A DNA stretch of 14,961 bases from contig JBQTHI010000155.1 in the NCBI GenBank assembly GCA_052390035.1, forward strand, positions 1 through 14,961, written 5' to 3'. A program made the position numbers and the translations under genes. Below are positions 6,510 through 12,683 of this stretch, piece by piece. How positions within the stretch are numbered: position 1 is the stretch's first letter; every line of letters begins with the position of its first letter. The notes beneath the pieces are model-generated. The model was given only the letters and a program-made list of their open reading frames with translations, had not been told where the DNA came from and made no database searches. The DNA is from JBQTHI01 sp052390035. GTDB taxonomy: Bacteria; Actinomycetota; Acidimicrobiia; Spongiisociales; ZC4RG35.

Positions 6510-6881
6510 GTGCAGGCCCTGACGATCGATCAATTGTTGGCGAGGGCTCGGTTGCAGCTCGATCGAGTCAGCCCCGAGGCCCTCGAAACCGAAGTTGCCG
6601 CAGGCGCCCTGGTGGTTGACATCAGGCCTTCCGAGCAGCGCCTGCGCGACGGCAGCCTTCCTGGCGCCCTCCAGATCGACCGCAACGTGCTCGAGTGGCG
6701 GCTGGCGCCCTCGAGCGATTCCCGGCTGTTCGATCTCGAGCCTGAGCGACGCGTCATCGTCGTTTGCGACCAGGGCTACTGCTCGAGCCTGGCGGCGGCC
6801 ACTCTGCAGGAGTTGGGCCTTCCCCGGGCTACCGATCTGATCGGCGGCTATCAGGGCTGGCGTTCACTCCACCGTGACTAG
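6510..6881 (+). CDS. Single-domain rhodanese-like sulfurtransferase
   Basis: This 123-aa protein has one rhodanese domain. The conserved strand and loop VVDIRPSEQR (residues 35-44) and GSLPGALQIDRN (48-59) lead to the active-site loop VVCDQGYCSS, with Cys86 as the likely persulfide-carrying residue. GGYQGW (112-117) is the family's end motif. The loop is unusual in carrying a second cysteine, Cys91, where an Arg is common, so an internal disulfide or redox switch is possible. The start is GTG 6510; there is no Shine-Dalgarno. It diverges from the SufR-like regulator, and a sulfurtransferase beside an Fe-S regulator fits sulfur supply or detoxification. The gene is convergent with the NicO transporter gene. 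Confidence 0.88.
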   Translation: MQALTIDQLLARARLQLDRVSPEALETEVAAGALVVDIRPSEQRLRDGSLPGALQIDRNVLEWRLAPSSDSRLFDLEPERRVIVVCDQGYCSSLAAATLQELGLPRATDLIGGYQGWRSLHRD

Positions 6882-6883
6882 CG

Positions 6884-6905
6884 GAGCCATCCGATTCGGT
6901 GGCTC
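6884..6905. terminator. Bidirectional hairpin between convergent genes
   Basis: GAGCCA (6884-6889) pairs with TGGCTC (6900-6905), and inside it CCG (6891-6893) pairs with CGG (6897-6899) around an ATT loop, with one bulged T. It sits three bases after the rhodanese stop and overlaps the NicO stop codon, so it can serve both directions. No clear T-tract follows on either strand. Confidence 0.5.
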
Positions 6906-8319
6906 AGATGATCCGGGAGGCGGCCGACAGCACCATGGCGGTGCCGACGATCGTCACGATCACGCCCATCGCAGCAGGCAATGCGGTTTTCACGGCGGGC
7001 AGCCAAGAGGCTTTGGAAGCGACGTTCAAGCCCAGCCGCGTTATCGCAACCATGCCGACTCCCACGACCATCATGGCCAGCGCCATCCCTACCCCGAAGG
7101 CCGCCACCAACCCCAGGCCGAATTCGACCCGGCCGAGGTTGACCGCCCCCAACAAGAGGACCACCGCGGAGGCGGAAGGCACCAGGCCTCCGGTGAGACC
7201 GACCGCTACCAAGGTCTTCCATCCTGGAGCCGGCGCCATCTCGTGGTGATGGTGGTGATGACCTTCATGATGGTCGTGGTGATGTTCCCGGCCATGCTGA
7301 TGCTGATGGTTGTGCCTCATTCGACGGGCGGATCTGACCAGTAGGCCGACCCCCACAGCCAGGACGATCACAGCCGCGGCGGCGGAAAGGTACGGGTAGA
7401 TGAGTTCTGGCTGGAATGATCGGGTGGCAAACAGAGTGGCCGCCCCTAGCGCTGCCACCCCCAGGGTGTGGGACACGGCGACCGACAGTCCCAGACCGAG
7501 GGCCATTCGCACCGAACCCCGGTTTCCGACCAGATATGCGGCCATGATCGTTTTGCCATGCCCGGGCGCGAGGGCGTGACCCGCCCCCAACACCAGTGCC
7601 GCCCCCAGCGCAAGCAAAGCCGGCCCTATTCCCAGATCACCTCTGGTTATCAATGTGCCGAGTGCGTCGACCGGCGTTCTGCCGAGCGGGCTCGCCGTCA
7701 CCGTCGCCGACTCCGCTTCGTTCCCTGCTCCTCCAATCGTCACCGTTCCGTCCCGCACGTCGGGCGTCGCTCGACCCGGGTCCATCGGGTAAGCCGTTAG
7801 GCGATCACTCGACGAGCTGGCAGGAAGGTCGGAATCAATCGACACCCCTGTCGAACCAACCACAATTTCGCGCCAGCCGATCCGCTCGGAATAATTCTTG
7901 TTCTCGATCCAGAGCGTCGATCCGCTGCCCATGGCCGCATAGGAGCACTCCAAACGGAGGGTGGAAAGCCCCGCCTGACCCGGCGGAAAGGCAATAGTGC
8001 TGTTGGCCGGTTCGAGTGTGAGATTCCGTCCGTTCAGAGAAAGGCTGAGACCGCTTGCCAGCTGCAAGCAGGAGGCGGTGCGGTAAGCGTTCTCCTCAGC
8101 CATGGTGATGACCTCATCACCGTCTAGGTCGATGATCCGTTGCTCCTGGAAGGCCGGGATCTCGGCCATGTCGAGGACATACTCGACGTCAAACGAGTCG
8201 GCGCTGATCATCACCCCCAGGTATTGGTTGATGGTGAAGTTCCCCAGCGGATGGGCGCCTGCCACCGCGGGCACGGCCAATAGCCAACAGAGGACGAATA
8301 CCAGGAGAAGTCGTCTCAT
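6904..8319 (-). CDS. NicO/RcnA-type nickel-cobalt transporter with EF-hand and His-rich loop
   Basis: This 471-aa protein has a signal peptide (about residues 1-22, ending AVAGAHPLGNF). An extracellular domain of about 190 residues follows, holding a perfect EF-hand loop DLDGDEVITMAE (64-75). The transport part starts near residue 230 with the family motif HALAPGHGKT (248-257) and has about six membrane segments. The second family motif, GLTGGLVPSASA, is at 374-385. Between them a loop (336-359) contains fifteen histidines. NicO/RcnA proteins move Ni or Co ions across the membrane, often outward, and the His-rich loop probably binds metal; other divalent ions are possible. Its ATG overlaps the TPR gene's stop (ATGA), so the two are translationally coupled. 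The N-terminal HPLGNFTIN stretch is common in this transporter subgroup. Confidence 0.88.
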   Translation of the reverse strand: MRRLLLVFVLCWLLAVPAVAGAHPLGNFTINQYLGVMISADSFDVEYVLDMAEIPAFQEQRIIDLDGDEVITMAEENAYRTASCLQLASGLSLSLNGRNLTLEPANSTIAFPPGQAGLSTLRLECSYAAMGSGSTLWIENKNYSERIGWREIVVGSTGVSIDSDLPASSSSDRLTAYPMDPGRATPDVRDGTVTIGGAGNEAESATVTASPLGRTPVDALGTLITRGDLGIGPALLALGAALVLGAGHALAPGHGKTIMAAYLVGNRGSVRMALGLGLSVAVSHTLGVAALGAATLFATRSFQPELIYPYLSAAAAVIVLAVGVGLLVRSARRMRHNHQHQHGREHHHDHHEGHHHHHHEMAPAPGWKTLVAVGLTGGLVPSASAVVLLLGAVNLGRVEFGLGLVAAFGVGMALAMMVVGVGMVAITRLGLNVASKASWLPAVKTALPAAMGVIVTIVGTAMVLSAASRII

Positions 8320-9596
8320 CCGGTGGCTTCCTTCAATAGCTCTCGGGCGGTGACGGCATGCAACGGGTGGAAATTCGGGTTCAGGTCAAGGGCCGCAGCC
8401 AGCTCGGTGGCGGCTTGCTCCCGGTCGCCGGCGGCGAGTGAGATCATCCCGGAGTGGAAGAGGAGTTGGGCGTCGCGTGTACCGAGGGCAAGCGCCGTGT
8501 CCATGGCTTTGCGCGCCTCCGAGGTGTTTCCCAGGTGGTAGAGGGCCCAGGCGAGGGTGTCATAGCCATAGATGTCCTGGCGGGTCTCGAGACCGGTCTC
8601 GGCCAGTGCCAGAGCCTCGGTGGCGCGACCATGCTCGGCCAGGTAAAGGGCGAGAGTGCGGTCGTAAACCCCACCGGCCAGACGGGCGATGGCTTCAACT
8701 GTGGCATAACGATCGGCGGCCAGATCGGGGCGACCAGTTGCCGTGTAGAGGTCGCCGAGGGCGATGAGGACCTCAGGGCGGGGAACGACCGCGGCGGCCT
8801 GCTCGTTGAGCTCGATCGCTCGCCCGAGATCCCCCCGGGCGGCGCTGACCCGGGCCCGACCCGCCAGAGCCGACCAGTAGCCGGGGAGCACGGTGAGAGC
8901 GGCCCGGTAGCGCCGATCGGCCTCCGACAGTTGGCCGATCGAGAGATTGAGATCACCGAGGCGGACCTGGTACCAGGCGGCCTCTTCCCCCACTCCACCC
9001 ATCTCGAGATGGGCTGTGGCGGCCCGCTCCATCTTGATGATCGCCTCCTCAGTCCTGCCGGATAGCTCGTCAAGATGGGCCAACCGGGCGGTGAGACCGG
9101 GCGACGGCGAGGTGGAAGACAGCTCGGCATAGGCGGCCGCCGCCTCGTCGTATTCGCCGGTCGCAACCAGGACGTCGCCCACCAGGGCGAGGGCGCCGAG
9201 CCGGGGATTGAGGTCGTGGGCACGCCGGGCGGTGATGAGAGCCTCGTCAAAGTTGTGCAGGGCGGCCTGGACCGAGGCGAAGGTGGCGGCGGCCGGTCCG
9301 TAGTTGGGTTGCTGACCGAGGGCTTGGCGGAGATTGGCCTCGGCCTTGGCCAGCTCGGCGACATCTCCGGTTTCCCGGGTGCGCCGCGCCTGCAGCTGGG
9401 CGAGGATGGTGAGGTTGATCGCATTGGGATCGGTCGCCACCCGCTGCTCGAAGAGGGAGATGGCCGCCCCGGTGTCGGGAATGGGGCCGATCCGTTCGGG
9501 GTCCGGGTAGCTGGTAGGAAGAGAAGCGGGCAGGAGCCCGGGGACGGCCACCGCCGCCGCCACCGCCAGCACGATGATGATGATTCGAATCCTCAT
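8316..9596 (-). CDS. Membrane-anchored tetratricopeptide-repeat protein
   Basis: This 426-aa protein has a strongly hydrophobic N-terminus (RIRIIIIVLAVAAAVAVPGLL), either a signal anchor or a signal peptide. Helical repeats follow from about residue 75 to 420. Clear TPR units include those around residues 80-130, 138-160, 205-236, 240-270, 275-300, 345-371 and 378-408, with the usual pattern of a small residue, A, Y/F and P at the end (for example ALDLNPNF). It probably acts as a scaffold outside the cytoplasmic membrane for the DUF4331 protein or the transporter; this is inferred from gene order. The ATG at 9596 has no Shine-Dalgarno and sits inside a 10-bp palindrome, right after a strong hairpin. 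The stop overlaps the NicO start. Confidence 0.85.
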   Translation of the reverse strand: MRIRIIIIVLAVAAAVAVPGLLPASLPTSYPDPERIGPIPDTGAAISLFEQRVATDPNAINLTILAQLQARRTRETGDVAELAKAEANLRQALGQQPNYGPAAATFASVQAALHNFDEALITARRAHDLNPRLGALALVGDVLVATGEYDEAAAAYAELSSTSPSPGLTARLAHLDELSGRTEEAIIKMERAATAHLEMGGVGEEAAWYQVRLGDLNLSIGQLSEADRRYRAALTVLPGYWSALAGRARVSAARGDLGRAIELNEQAAAVVPRPEVLIALGDLYTATGRPDLAADRYATVEAIARLAGGVYDRTLALYLAEHGRATEALALAETGLETRQDIYGYDTLAWALYHLGNTSEARKAMDTALALGTRDAQLLFHSGMISLAAGDREQAATELAAALDLNPNFHPLHAVTARELLKEATG

Positions 9597-9606
9597 GAGG
9601 TGGGCC

Positions 9607-9634
9607 GGTGGGGCGACCCGAGGGTCGCCCCACC
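9607..9634. promoter_or_regulatory. 13-bp perfect hairpin before the TPR gene start
   Basis: The arms GGTGGGGCGACCC (9607-9619) and GGGTCGCCCCACC (9622-9634) are perfect inverted repeats with only two bases between them, so the transcript would fold with 12 pairs and a four-base loop. The element lies between the DUF4331 stop (9648) and the TPR start (9596), with 10 nt between stem and ATG. No T-run follows. It is likely a translation-control, attenuation or mRNA-stability element inside the operon rather than a simple terminator. Confidence 0.7.
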
Positions 9635-9647
9635 TGATGAGCCTTTC

Positions 9648-10673
9648 CTAGTTGGCGGGAGCCAGGTAGGGGAATGCTCCACCGAAGGCCGAGTCGTTGC
9701 CGACGCAGTCTGTGGTCACCAACCCGTTGGTCACGATCCCCAACTCGATGTCGATCACATCGTCAGCAAGCTGGCGTCCGTTGAGGAAGCCCGCGGCCGA
9801 CGAGAAGTCGACGGTCAGCAGATCGGGTAGCAGGATGTCGGTGAGAACTTCCACGGTTGGATTGGCCGCCCCGTAGAAGATCTCCAGGGTGTCCACCACC
9901 TCACCCCGGAAGTCGCGCTGGTCGTGCTGCGGCTTGCCGGAGTTGAAGGCGTTGCGCTGGGACGGCTCCGAGCCGGAGGGCTCGAAGATGTTGTTGGGAA
10001 TGAACACGGTGTTGATCGCCGGACGTCCCATCCGGTCGATCTGCTGGTCGCCCAGCATGGTCCGGGCCCAGATGCCCACCGTACCCGACAACTCCGCCCG
10101 GGGGAACTCGAGGACGATCGCCAGCGTGTTCAATCCGAGGAAGAAGTTGCTCTCGTCGCTGCAGCTGAAATCGACGCTGAGGAAGTTCACCAGGTCGAAG
10201 AAGAACGGGTCGTCGAAGGTCCCGGCGGTGATCTTGGCAAGGCCGAGATCGGTGGTGACACCGGTCATTCCGTGGACCGGTCCGTTCTGTCCCTTGAACT
10301 TCGCCCTCCAGTCTTGCTGGCCGGAGCCATCGGCCGGCCCGAAGGTGAACCGGGCCCAGTCATCGGGCTTGGCATCACCGTCTACGTCGGCCAGGAACTC
10401 GTAGATGGCATCCGGGTGGAACCCGGTCTGCCCGGTGAGCGCCCCGGCCGCCGGGTTGACGCTCATGATCAACACTGCGTTGTCGGAGTTTGCCGGCGAC
10501 TGGAAGGCATAAACATCGTTGATGTCGAGCCGCGAGTCGCCCCCCGGGGGGGTGAGCCCGGGAGCATCGAGGTGGTCGGCAGCCAGCAAACCGGCCGGCC
10601 CGGCTGCCACCCCCACCGACAATGCGGCGGCGGCCACCAGCACCCCCGCCTTTCTAAATAGCGCACGCATCAT
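9648..10673 (-). CDS. Secreted DUF4331 family protein
   Basis: This 341-aa protein has a signal peptide (MMRALFRKAG, then a hydrophobic stretch, cleaved near residue 32). The family hallmarks are ADHLDAPGLTPP (32-43), DINDVYAFQSP (50-60) and, at the C-terminal end, NGRQLADDVIDIELG (298-312). DUF4331 proteins are exported and of unknown function. There are two cysteines in the mature part (Cys171, Cys323). I chose ATG 10673, immediately followed by a second ATG; GGGAG upstream suits either. The frame is open further upstream, but that region is the promoter gap. It is the first gene of the DUF4331-TPR-NicO operon. From memory, DUF4331 genes are often found beside TPR and NicO-type transporter genes, which would suggest a role in metal handling at the cell surface. 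Confidence 0.88.
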   Translation of the reverse strand: MMRALFRKAGVLVAAAALSVGVAAGPAGLLAADHLDAPGLTPPGGDSRLDINDVYAFQSPANSDNAVLIMSVNPAAGALTGQTGFHPDAIYEFLADVDGDAKPDDWARFTFGPADGSGQQDWRAKFKGQNGPVHGMTGVTTDLGLAKITAGTFDDPFFFDLVNFLSVDFSCSDESNFFLGLNTLAIVLEFPRAELSGTVGIWARTMLGDQQIDRMGRPAINTVFIPNNIFEPSGSEPSQRNAFNSGKPQHDQRDFRGEVVDTLEIFYGAANPTVEVLTDILLPDLLTVDFSSAAGFLNGRQLADDVIDIELGIVTNGLVTTDCVGNDSAFGGAFPYLAPAN

Positions 10674-10681
10674 TTTCTCCC

Positions 10682-10692
10682 TTCTCTGAGAA
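10682..10692. promoter_or_regulatory. 11-bp palindrome before the DUF4331 gene
   Basis: TTCTCTGAGAA is a perfect palindrome with a central T, located 9 nt upstream of the DUF4331 start and just 5' of its GGGAG. It lies in the 127-bp divergent gap (10674-10800) shared with the F420-type reductase. Otherwise I see no convincing -35/-10 pair in that gap. Such a short palindrome may be chance. Confidence 0.2.
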
Positions 10693-10800
10693 CTCGTGCA
10701 TCGCTCCCTTGTTCGGAGTCGCCCGGCCAGCGGATGGGTTGCGAGCTCTCTCCTTCCCAGCTCGGGGAATACTTTCTGGCTGAGAGGTGGTTCAGGTGCG

Positions 10801-11181
10801 ATGGACCCAGACGTCACGGCCGCCCTGGCGCGAGGGGGGATCGCCGACATCACTACGACGGGGCGCAAGACCGGGCTCCCCCGACGTATCGAGATCTTCT
10901 TCCATCATTTCGACGGCGAGAACTTCATAACTGGCCGACCCGGCTTCAAAAGAGATTGGCTGGCAAATCTGGAGAGCAACCCGGAGTTTGTGCTCCACCT
11001 CAAACGGGGGGTGGTGGCGGACATTCCGGCCGTCGCCACGGTCATCAAGGACTTCGACCGCCGACGAAGTCTCCTCTTCCGGGCTCGCACCGAGAGCTGG
11101 GGGGTGGAGCCGGATCGGGCGGCTCGTGACCATGACCACTGGGTCGCCACCTCACCGCTCGTCAGTTTCCGTCCCAACTAG
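10801..11181 (+). CDS. Small F420-type reductase (DUF385/PF04075 family)
   Basis: This 126-aa protein resembles the deazaflavin-dependent nitroreductase family. ITTTGRKTGLPRRIEIFF (residues 17-34) is the characteristic strand with Gly-Arg-Lys-Thr-Gly for cofactor phosphate binding. It is followed by the GxxGFKRDWLANLESNPEFVL-type segment at 45-65. It probably reduces a substrate with F420H2, or acts on a related flavin; the substrate is unknown. The frame extends upstream to 10696, but the ATG at 10801 lines up with the family start. An AGGTG six bases before it is a weak ribosome site. The gene diverges from DUF4331 and is convergent with a 64-aa gene five bases beyond its stop. It is a different subgroup from the Ddn-like protein at 603-1067 and lacks that protein's C-terminal motif. 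Confidence 0.78.
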   Translation: MDPDVTAALARGGIADITTTGRKTGLPRRIEIFFHHFDGENFITGRPGFKRDWLANLESNPEFVLHLKRGVVADIPAVATVIKDFDRRRSLLFRARTESWGVEPDRAARDHDHWVATSPLVSFRPN

Positions 11182-11186
11182 ACCAT

Positions 11187-11381
11187 TCAGGAGGCCCGCT
11201 TCCGGCGGTTCTGCTCGGGCTTCGGATAACGAGTGATTCGCCTCGGGCGGGCGAGACGGATGACGGCACCTGCGGCAAGCTCTGACTCGATGCGACGGGT
11301 TGCTCGGCGGTGGTTCTCCGCCTCCACAAGCAACTGATCCTGATACGCCTTAGCCAGTTCGAGCAAAAATCCGGGACTCAT
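11187..11381 (-). CDS. Small basic protein of 64 aa, unknown function
   Basis: The protein starts MSPGFLLELAKAYQDQLL. It has a helix-forming acidic/hydrophobic first half (about residues 3-38) and a strongly basic tail ending RRKRAS. The start at ATG 11381 is well supported by AGGAGGT six bases upstream; an in-frame start at 11408 would fall before this ribosome site. It diverges from the WYL regulator across a 99-bp gap holding a perfect palindrome, so it is probably a target of that regulator. Small proteins of this shape, with an LxxLA start and a basic end, are common in actinobacteria, but I know no function. A nucleic-acid-binding or regulatory peptide is a guess based on charge. Confidence 0.7.
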   Translation of the reverse strand: MSPGFLLELAKAYQDQLLVEAENHRRATRRIESELAAGAVIRLARPRRITRYPKPEQNRRKRAS

Positions 11382-11427
11382 GGGCGACCTCCTGTTCGGG
11401 TCTCGCACTGCTAGTTACATCGTTGAA

Positions 11428-11451
11428 ACTATCGGAGGTTGCGGACAGATT
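11428..11451 (-). promoter_or_regulatory. Possible promoter of the 64-aa gene
   Basis: On the minus strand GATAGT (11433-11428) could be a -10 box, with GACAGA (11451-11446... on the plus strand tctgtc overlaps the same palindrome) near the -35 position. If so, a protein bound at the palindrome would cover the -35 box. The match is only fair. Confidence 0.25.
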
Positions 11452-11458
11452 CTGTCCG
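11442..11458. promoter_or_regulatory. 17-bp perfect palindrome, candidate WYL operator
   Basis: CGGACAGATTCTGTCCG is perfectly palindromic, with eight-base arms around one central T. It stands between the divergent 64-aa gene and the WYL regulator, 23 bases before the regulator's GTG. It covers the expected -35 zone of the regulator's promoter and probably that of the 64-aa gene. It is the best operator candidate in the window. Confidence 0.7.
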
Positions 11459-11468
11459 TGATTGCCAC

Positions 11469-11474
11469 TATTGT
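11469..11474 (+). promoter_or_regulatory. -10 box of the WYL gene (leaderless)
   Basis: TATTGT ends 6 nt before the GTG at 11481, so the message would begin at or beside the start codon. The -35 position (about 11446-11451) has a weak sequence and lies within the palindrome, which suggests regulation by the bound protein. Confidence 0.4.
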
Positions 11475-11480
11475 TTGCGT

Positions 11481-12431
11481 GTGGATCCGAGCGGGAGAAT
11501 GCTCAAGCTCCTTTCCCTGCTCCAGGCCAGACCGAACTGGACCGGGGACGAGTTGGCTTCCAGGCTCAATGTCACCAGCCGCACGCTTCGCAGAGATGTG
11601 ACCCGGCTACGGGGACTCGGGTATCCGGTGGAAGCGCTCTCGGGTCCCGCCGGCGGCTACCAGCTGGCCCCTGGAGGGGCGCTTCCCCCCCTCCTATTTG
11701 ACGACGACGAGGCGGTGGCGGTTGCCCTGAGCCTTCGCAAATCCGCCCGGGGCGGGGTGCCCGGCTTCGAGGACGCGGCGGTGGCAGCCCTGGCGAAGAT
11801 TGCCCAGGTCCTCCCCCATCGGCTGAACGATCAGATTGCATCCTTGGAGGAGAGCACGGTGGGAATCGGAACAGGTCGGGCGCCGGGACCGCCGGTCGAC
11901 TCGCAGACCTTGGTCCTGGTGGCGCAGGCCTGTCGCCGCCGGGAACGCCTCCGATTCGCTTATACCGGCGCCGAAGGCGCCCAGAGCGACCGACATGTCG
12001 AGCCCTATCAACTGGTGCATGCCGCTCGTCGCTGGTATCTGGTCGCCCGGGACCGCGATCGGGATGCCTGGCGAACCTTCCGGGTCGATCGCATCACCCG
12101 GCCGCAATTGACCGGTCTGCGATACAGCCTTGAATCTCCGCCCGATGCCCGCGGCTTGGTCGCCGAGGGCCTGGCGGTCGCGGTCTACAAGCTGCAGGCG
12201 CGCGTGTTGCTCAAGGTGCCTTATGAGCAGGCGGCCGGTCTCGTTTCGCCCACTATCGGGATCGTCGAACGACGCCGGGGTGGGGCGTTGCTCCGCATCG
12301 GGGCGGACGACGCTGCCTGGGTTGCCGCCTATTTGGCCGGCCTCGGTTGCCAGTTCCGGATTCTCGATCCGCCCGAGCTAAAGGAAGCGGTAGCCGCGCT
12401 GGGCGCCCGGCTGATCAAGAACTCGATCTAG
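11481..12431 (+). CDS. WYL-domain transcriptional regulator
   Basis: This 316-aa protein (YafY/WYL family) has an N-terminal winged HTH (residues 4-62; LLSLLQARPNWTGDELASRLNVTSRTLRRDV and GGYQL). A linker helical region follows, then a WYL domain (about 140-215, with RRWYLVARDRDRDAWRTFRVDRI at 183-205) and a WCX-type C-terminal part. WYL domains bind ligands, often nucleic acid or nucleotides, and tune DNA binding. Family proteins often start a few residues before the motif RxLxLLxLLQ, so I chose GTG 11481; a TTG at 11439 would place the palindrome inside the gene. The likely target is the divergent promoter with the 64-aa gene, including its own. The end overlaps the 69-aa gene by 17 nt. Confidence 0.92.
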   Translation: MDPSGRMLKLLSLLQARPNWTGDELASRLNVTSRTLRRDVTRLRGLGYPVEALSGPAGGYQLAPGGALPPLLFDDDEAVAVALSLRKSARGGVPGFEDAAVAALAKIAQVLPHRLNDQIASLEESTVGIGTGRAPGPPVDSQTLVLVAQACRRRERLRFAYTGAEGAQSDRHVEPYQLVHAARRWYLVARDRDRDAWRTFRVDRITRPQLTGLRYSLESPPDARGLVAEGLAVAVYKLQARVLLKVPYEQAAGLVSPTIGIVERRRGGALLRIGADDAAWVAAYLAGLGCQFRILDPPELKEAVAALGARLIKNSI

Positions 12432-12624
12432 CTTCCGCCTCCCAGTCGATCATCCCCGGGTCCAACTCGGCGACGATATCGATCAGATCGAGGTCGAGCC
12501 GGACCGGCGAGCTCTCCGGACGAAGCGCCGTGAGCAGATGGCGTTTGGTCAACGAACGCCGTGTGGGCAGTGCGAAGCCCTGACTCGCTGGATGCTGAGC
12601 CGCGGTAGTGGTTAGTTGCTCCAT
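12415..12624 (-). CDS. Small acidic-tailed protein of 69 aa, unknown function
   Basis: The protein starts MEQLTTTAAQHPASQG. It has a basic middle (TRRSLTKRHLL, residues 23-33) and an acidic, hydrophobic second half (LDLDLIDIVAELDPGMIDWEAEA). Codon third positions are GC-rich like the neighbours. A good promoter (TTGCGT, 17 nt, TATAGT) places transcription at the ATG, so the gene would be leaderless. It diverges from the HxlR regulator over a perfect palindrome, and its 3' end overlaps the WYL gene. I find no known family. It may be the main target of the HxlR regulator. It is short enough that a chance ORF cannot be excluded. Confidence 0.5.
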   Translation of the reverse strand: MEQLTTTAAQHPASQGFALPTRRSLTKRHLLTALRPESSPVRLDLDLIDIVAELDPGMIDWEAEARSSS

Positions 12625-12631
12625 GCAACTC

Positions 12632-12660
12632 ACTATAACCGAGTCGGTTGCATTACGCAA
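12632..12660 (-). promoter_or_regulatory. Promoter of the 69-aa gene
   Basis: On the minus strand TTGCGT (12660-12655) and TATAGT (12637-12632) are separated by exactly 17 nt, and the -10 ends 7 nt before the ATG at 12624. The palindrome at 12637-12649 falls in the spacer. Confidence 0.6.
12637..12649. promoter_or_regulatory. 13-bp palindrome, candidate HxlR operator
   Basis: AACCGAGTCGGTT is perfectly palindromic (six-base arms around a G). It touches the -10 and fills the spacer of the minus-strand promoter, and it overlaps the first two bases of the -35 of the HxlR promoter. A bound dimer would be expected to block the 69-aa gene and autoregulate the regulator. A wider, looser repeat, TGCAAC with GTTGCA, flanks it (12624-12629 and 12647-12652). 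Confidence 0.6.
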
Positions 12661-12676
12661 CTAGCTGCGTTAGGAT
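12648..12676 (+). promoter_or_regulatory. Promoter of the HxlR gene
   Basis: TTGCAT (12648-12653) and TAGGAT (12671-12676) are 17 nt apart, and the -10 ends 7 nt before the ATG at 12684, giving a leaderless transcript. There is no Shine-Dalgarno. Confidence 0.6.
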
Positions 12677-12683
12677 CAGCCAT

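Noticed and set aside
7240..7320. Repetitive tggtgatggt-type sequence that looks like a DNA repeat
   Set aside because: It is simply the His-codon run (CAC/CAT) of the NicO His-rich loop read on the other strand.
9075..10661. Two long plus-strand frames opposite the TPR and DUF4331 genes
   Set aside because: They are rich in Gly, Arg and Val without motifs, and the opposite strand encodes recognisable families with signal sequences.
10674..10868. Upstream extension of the DUF4331 protein
   Set aside because: The added residues would precede a complete signal peptide and overlap the divergent reductase gene; the ATG-ATG at 10673 has GGGAG before it.
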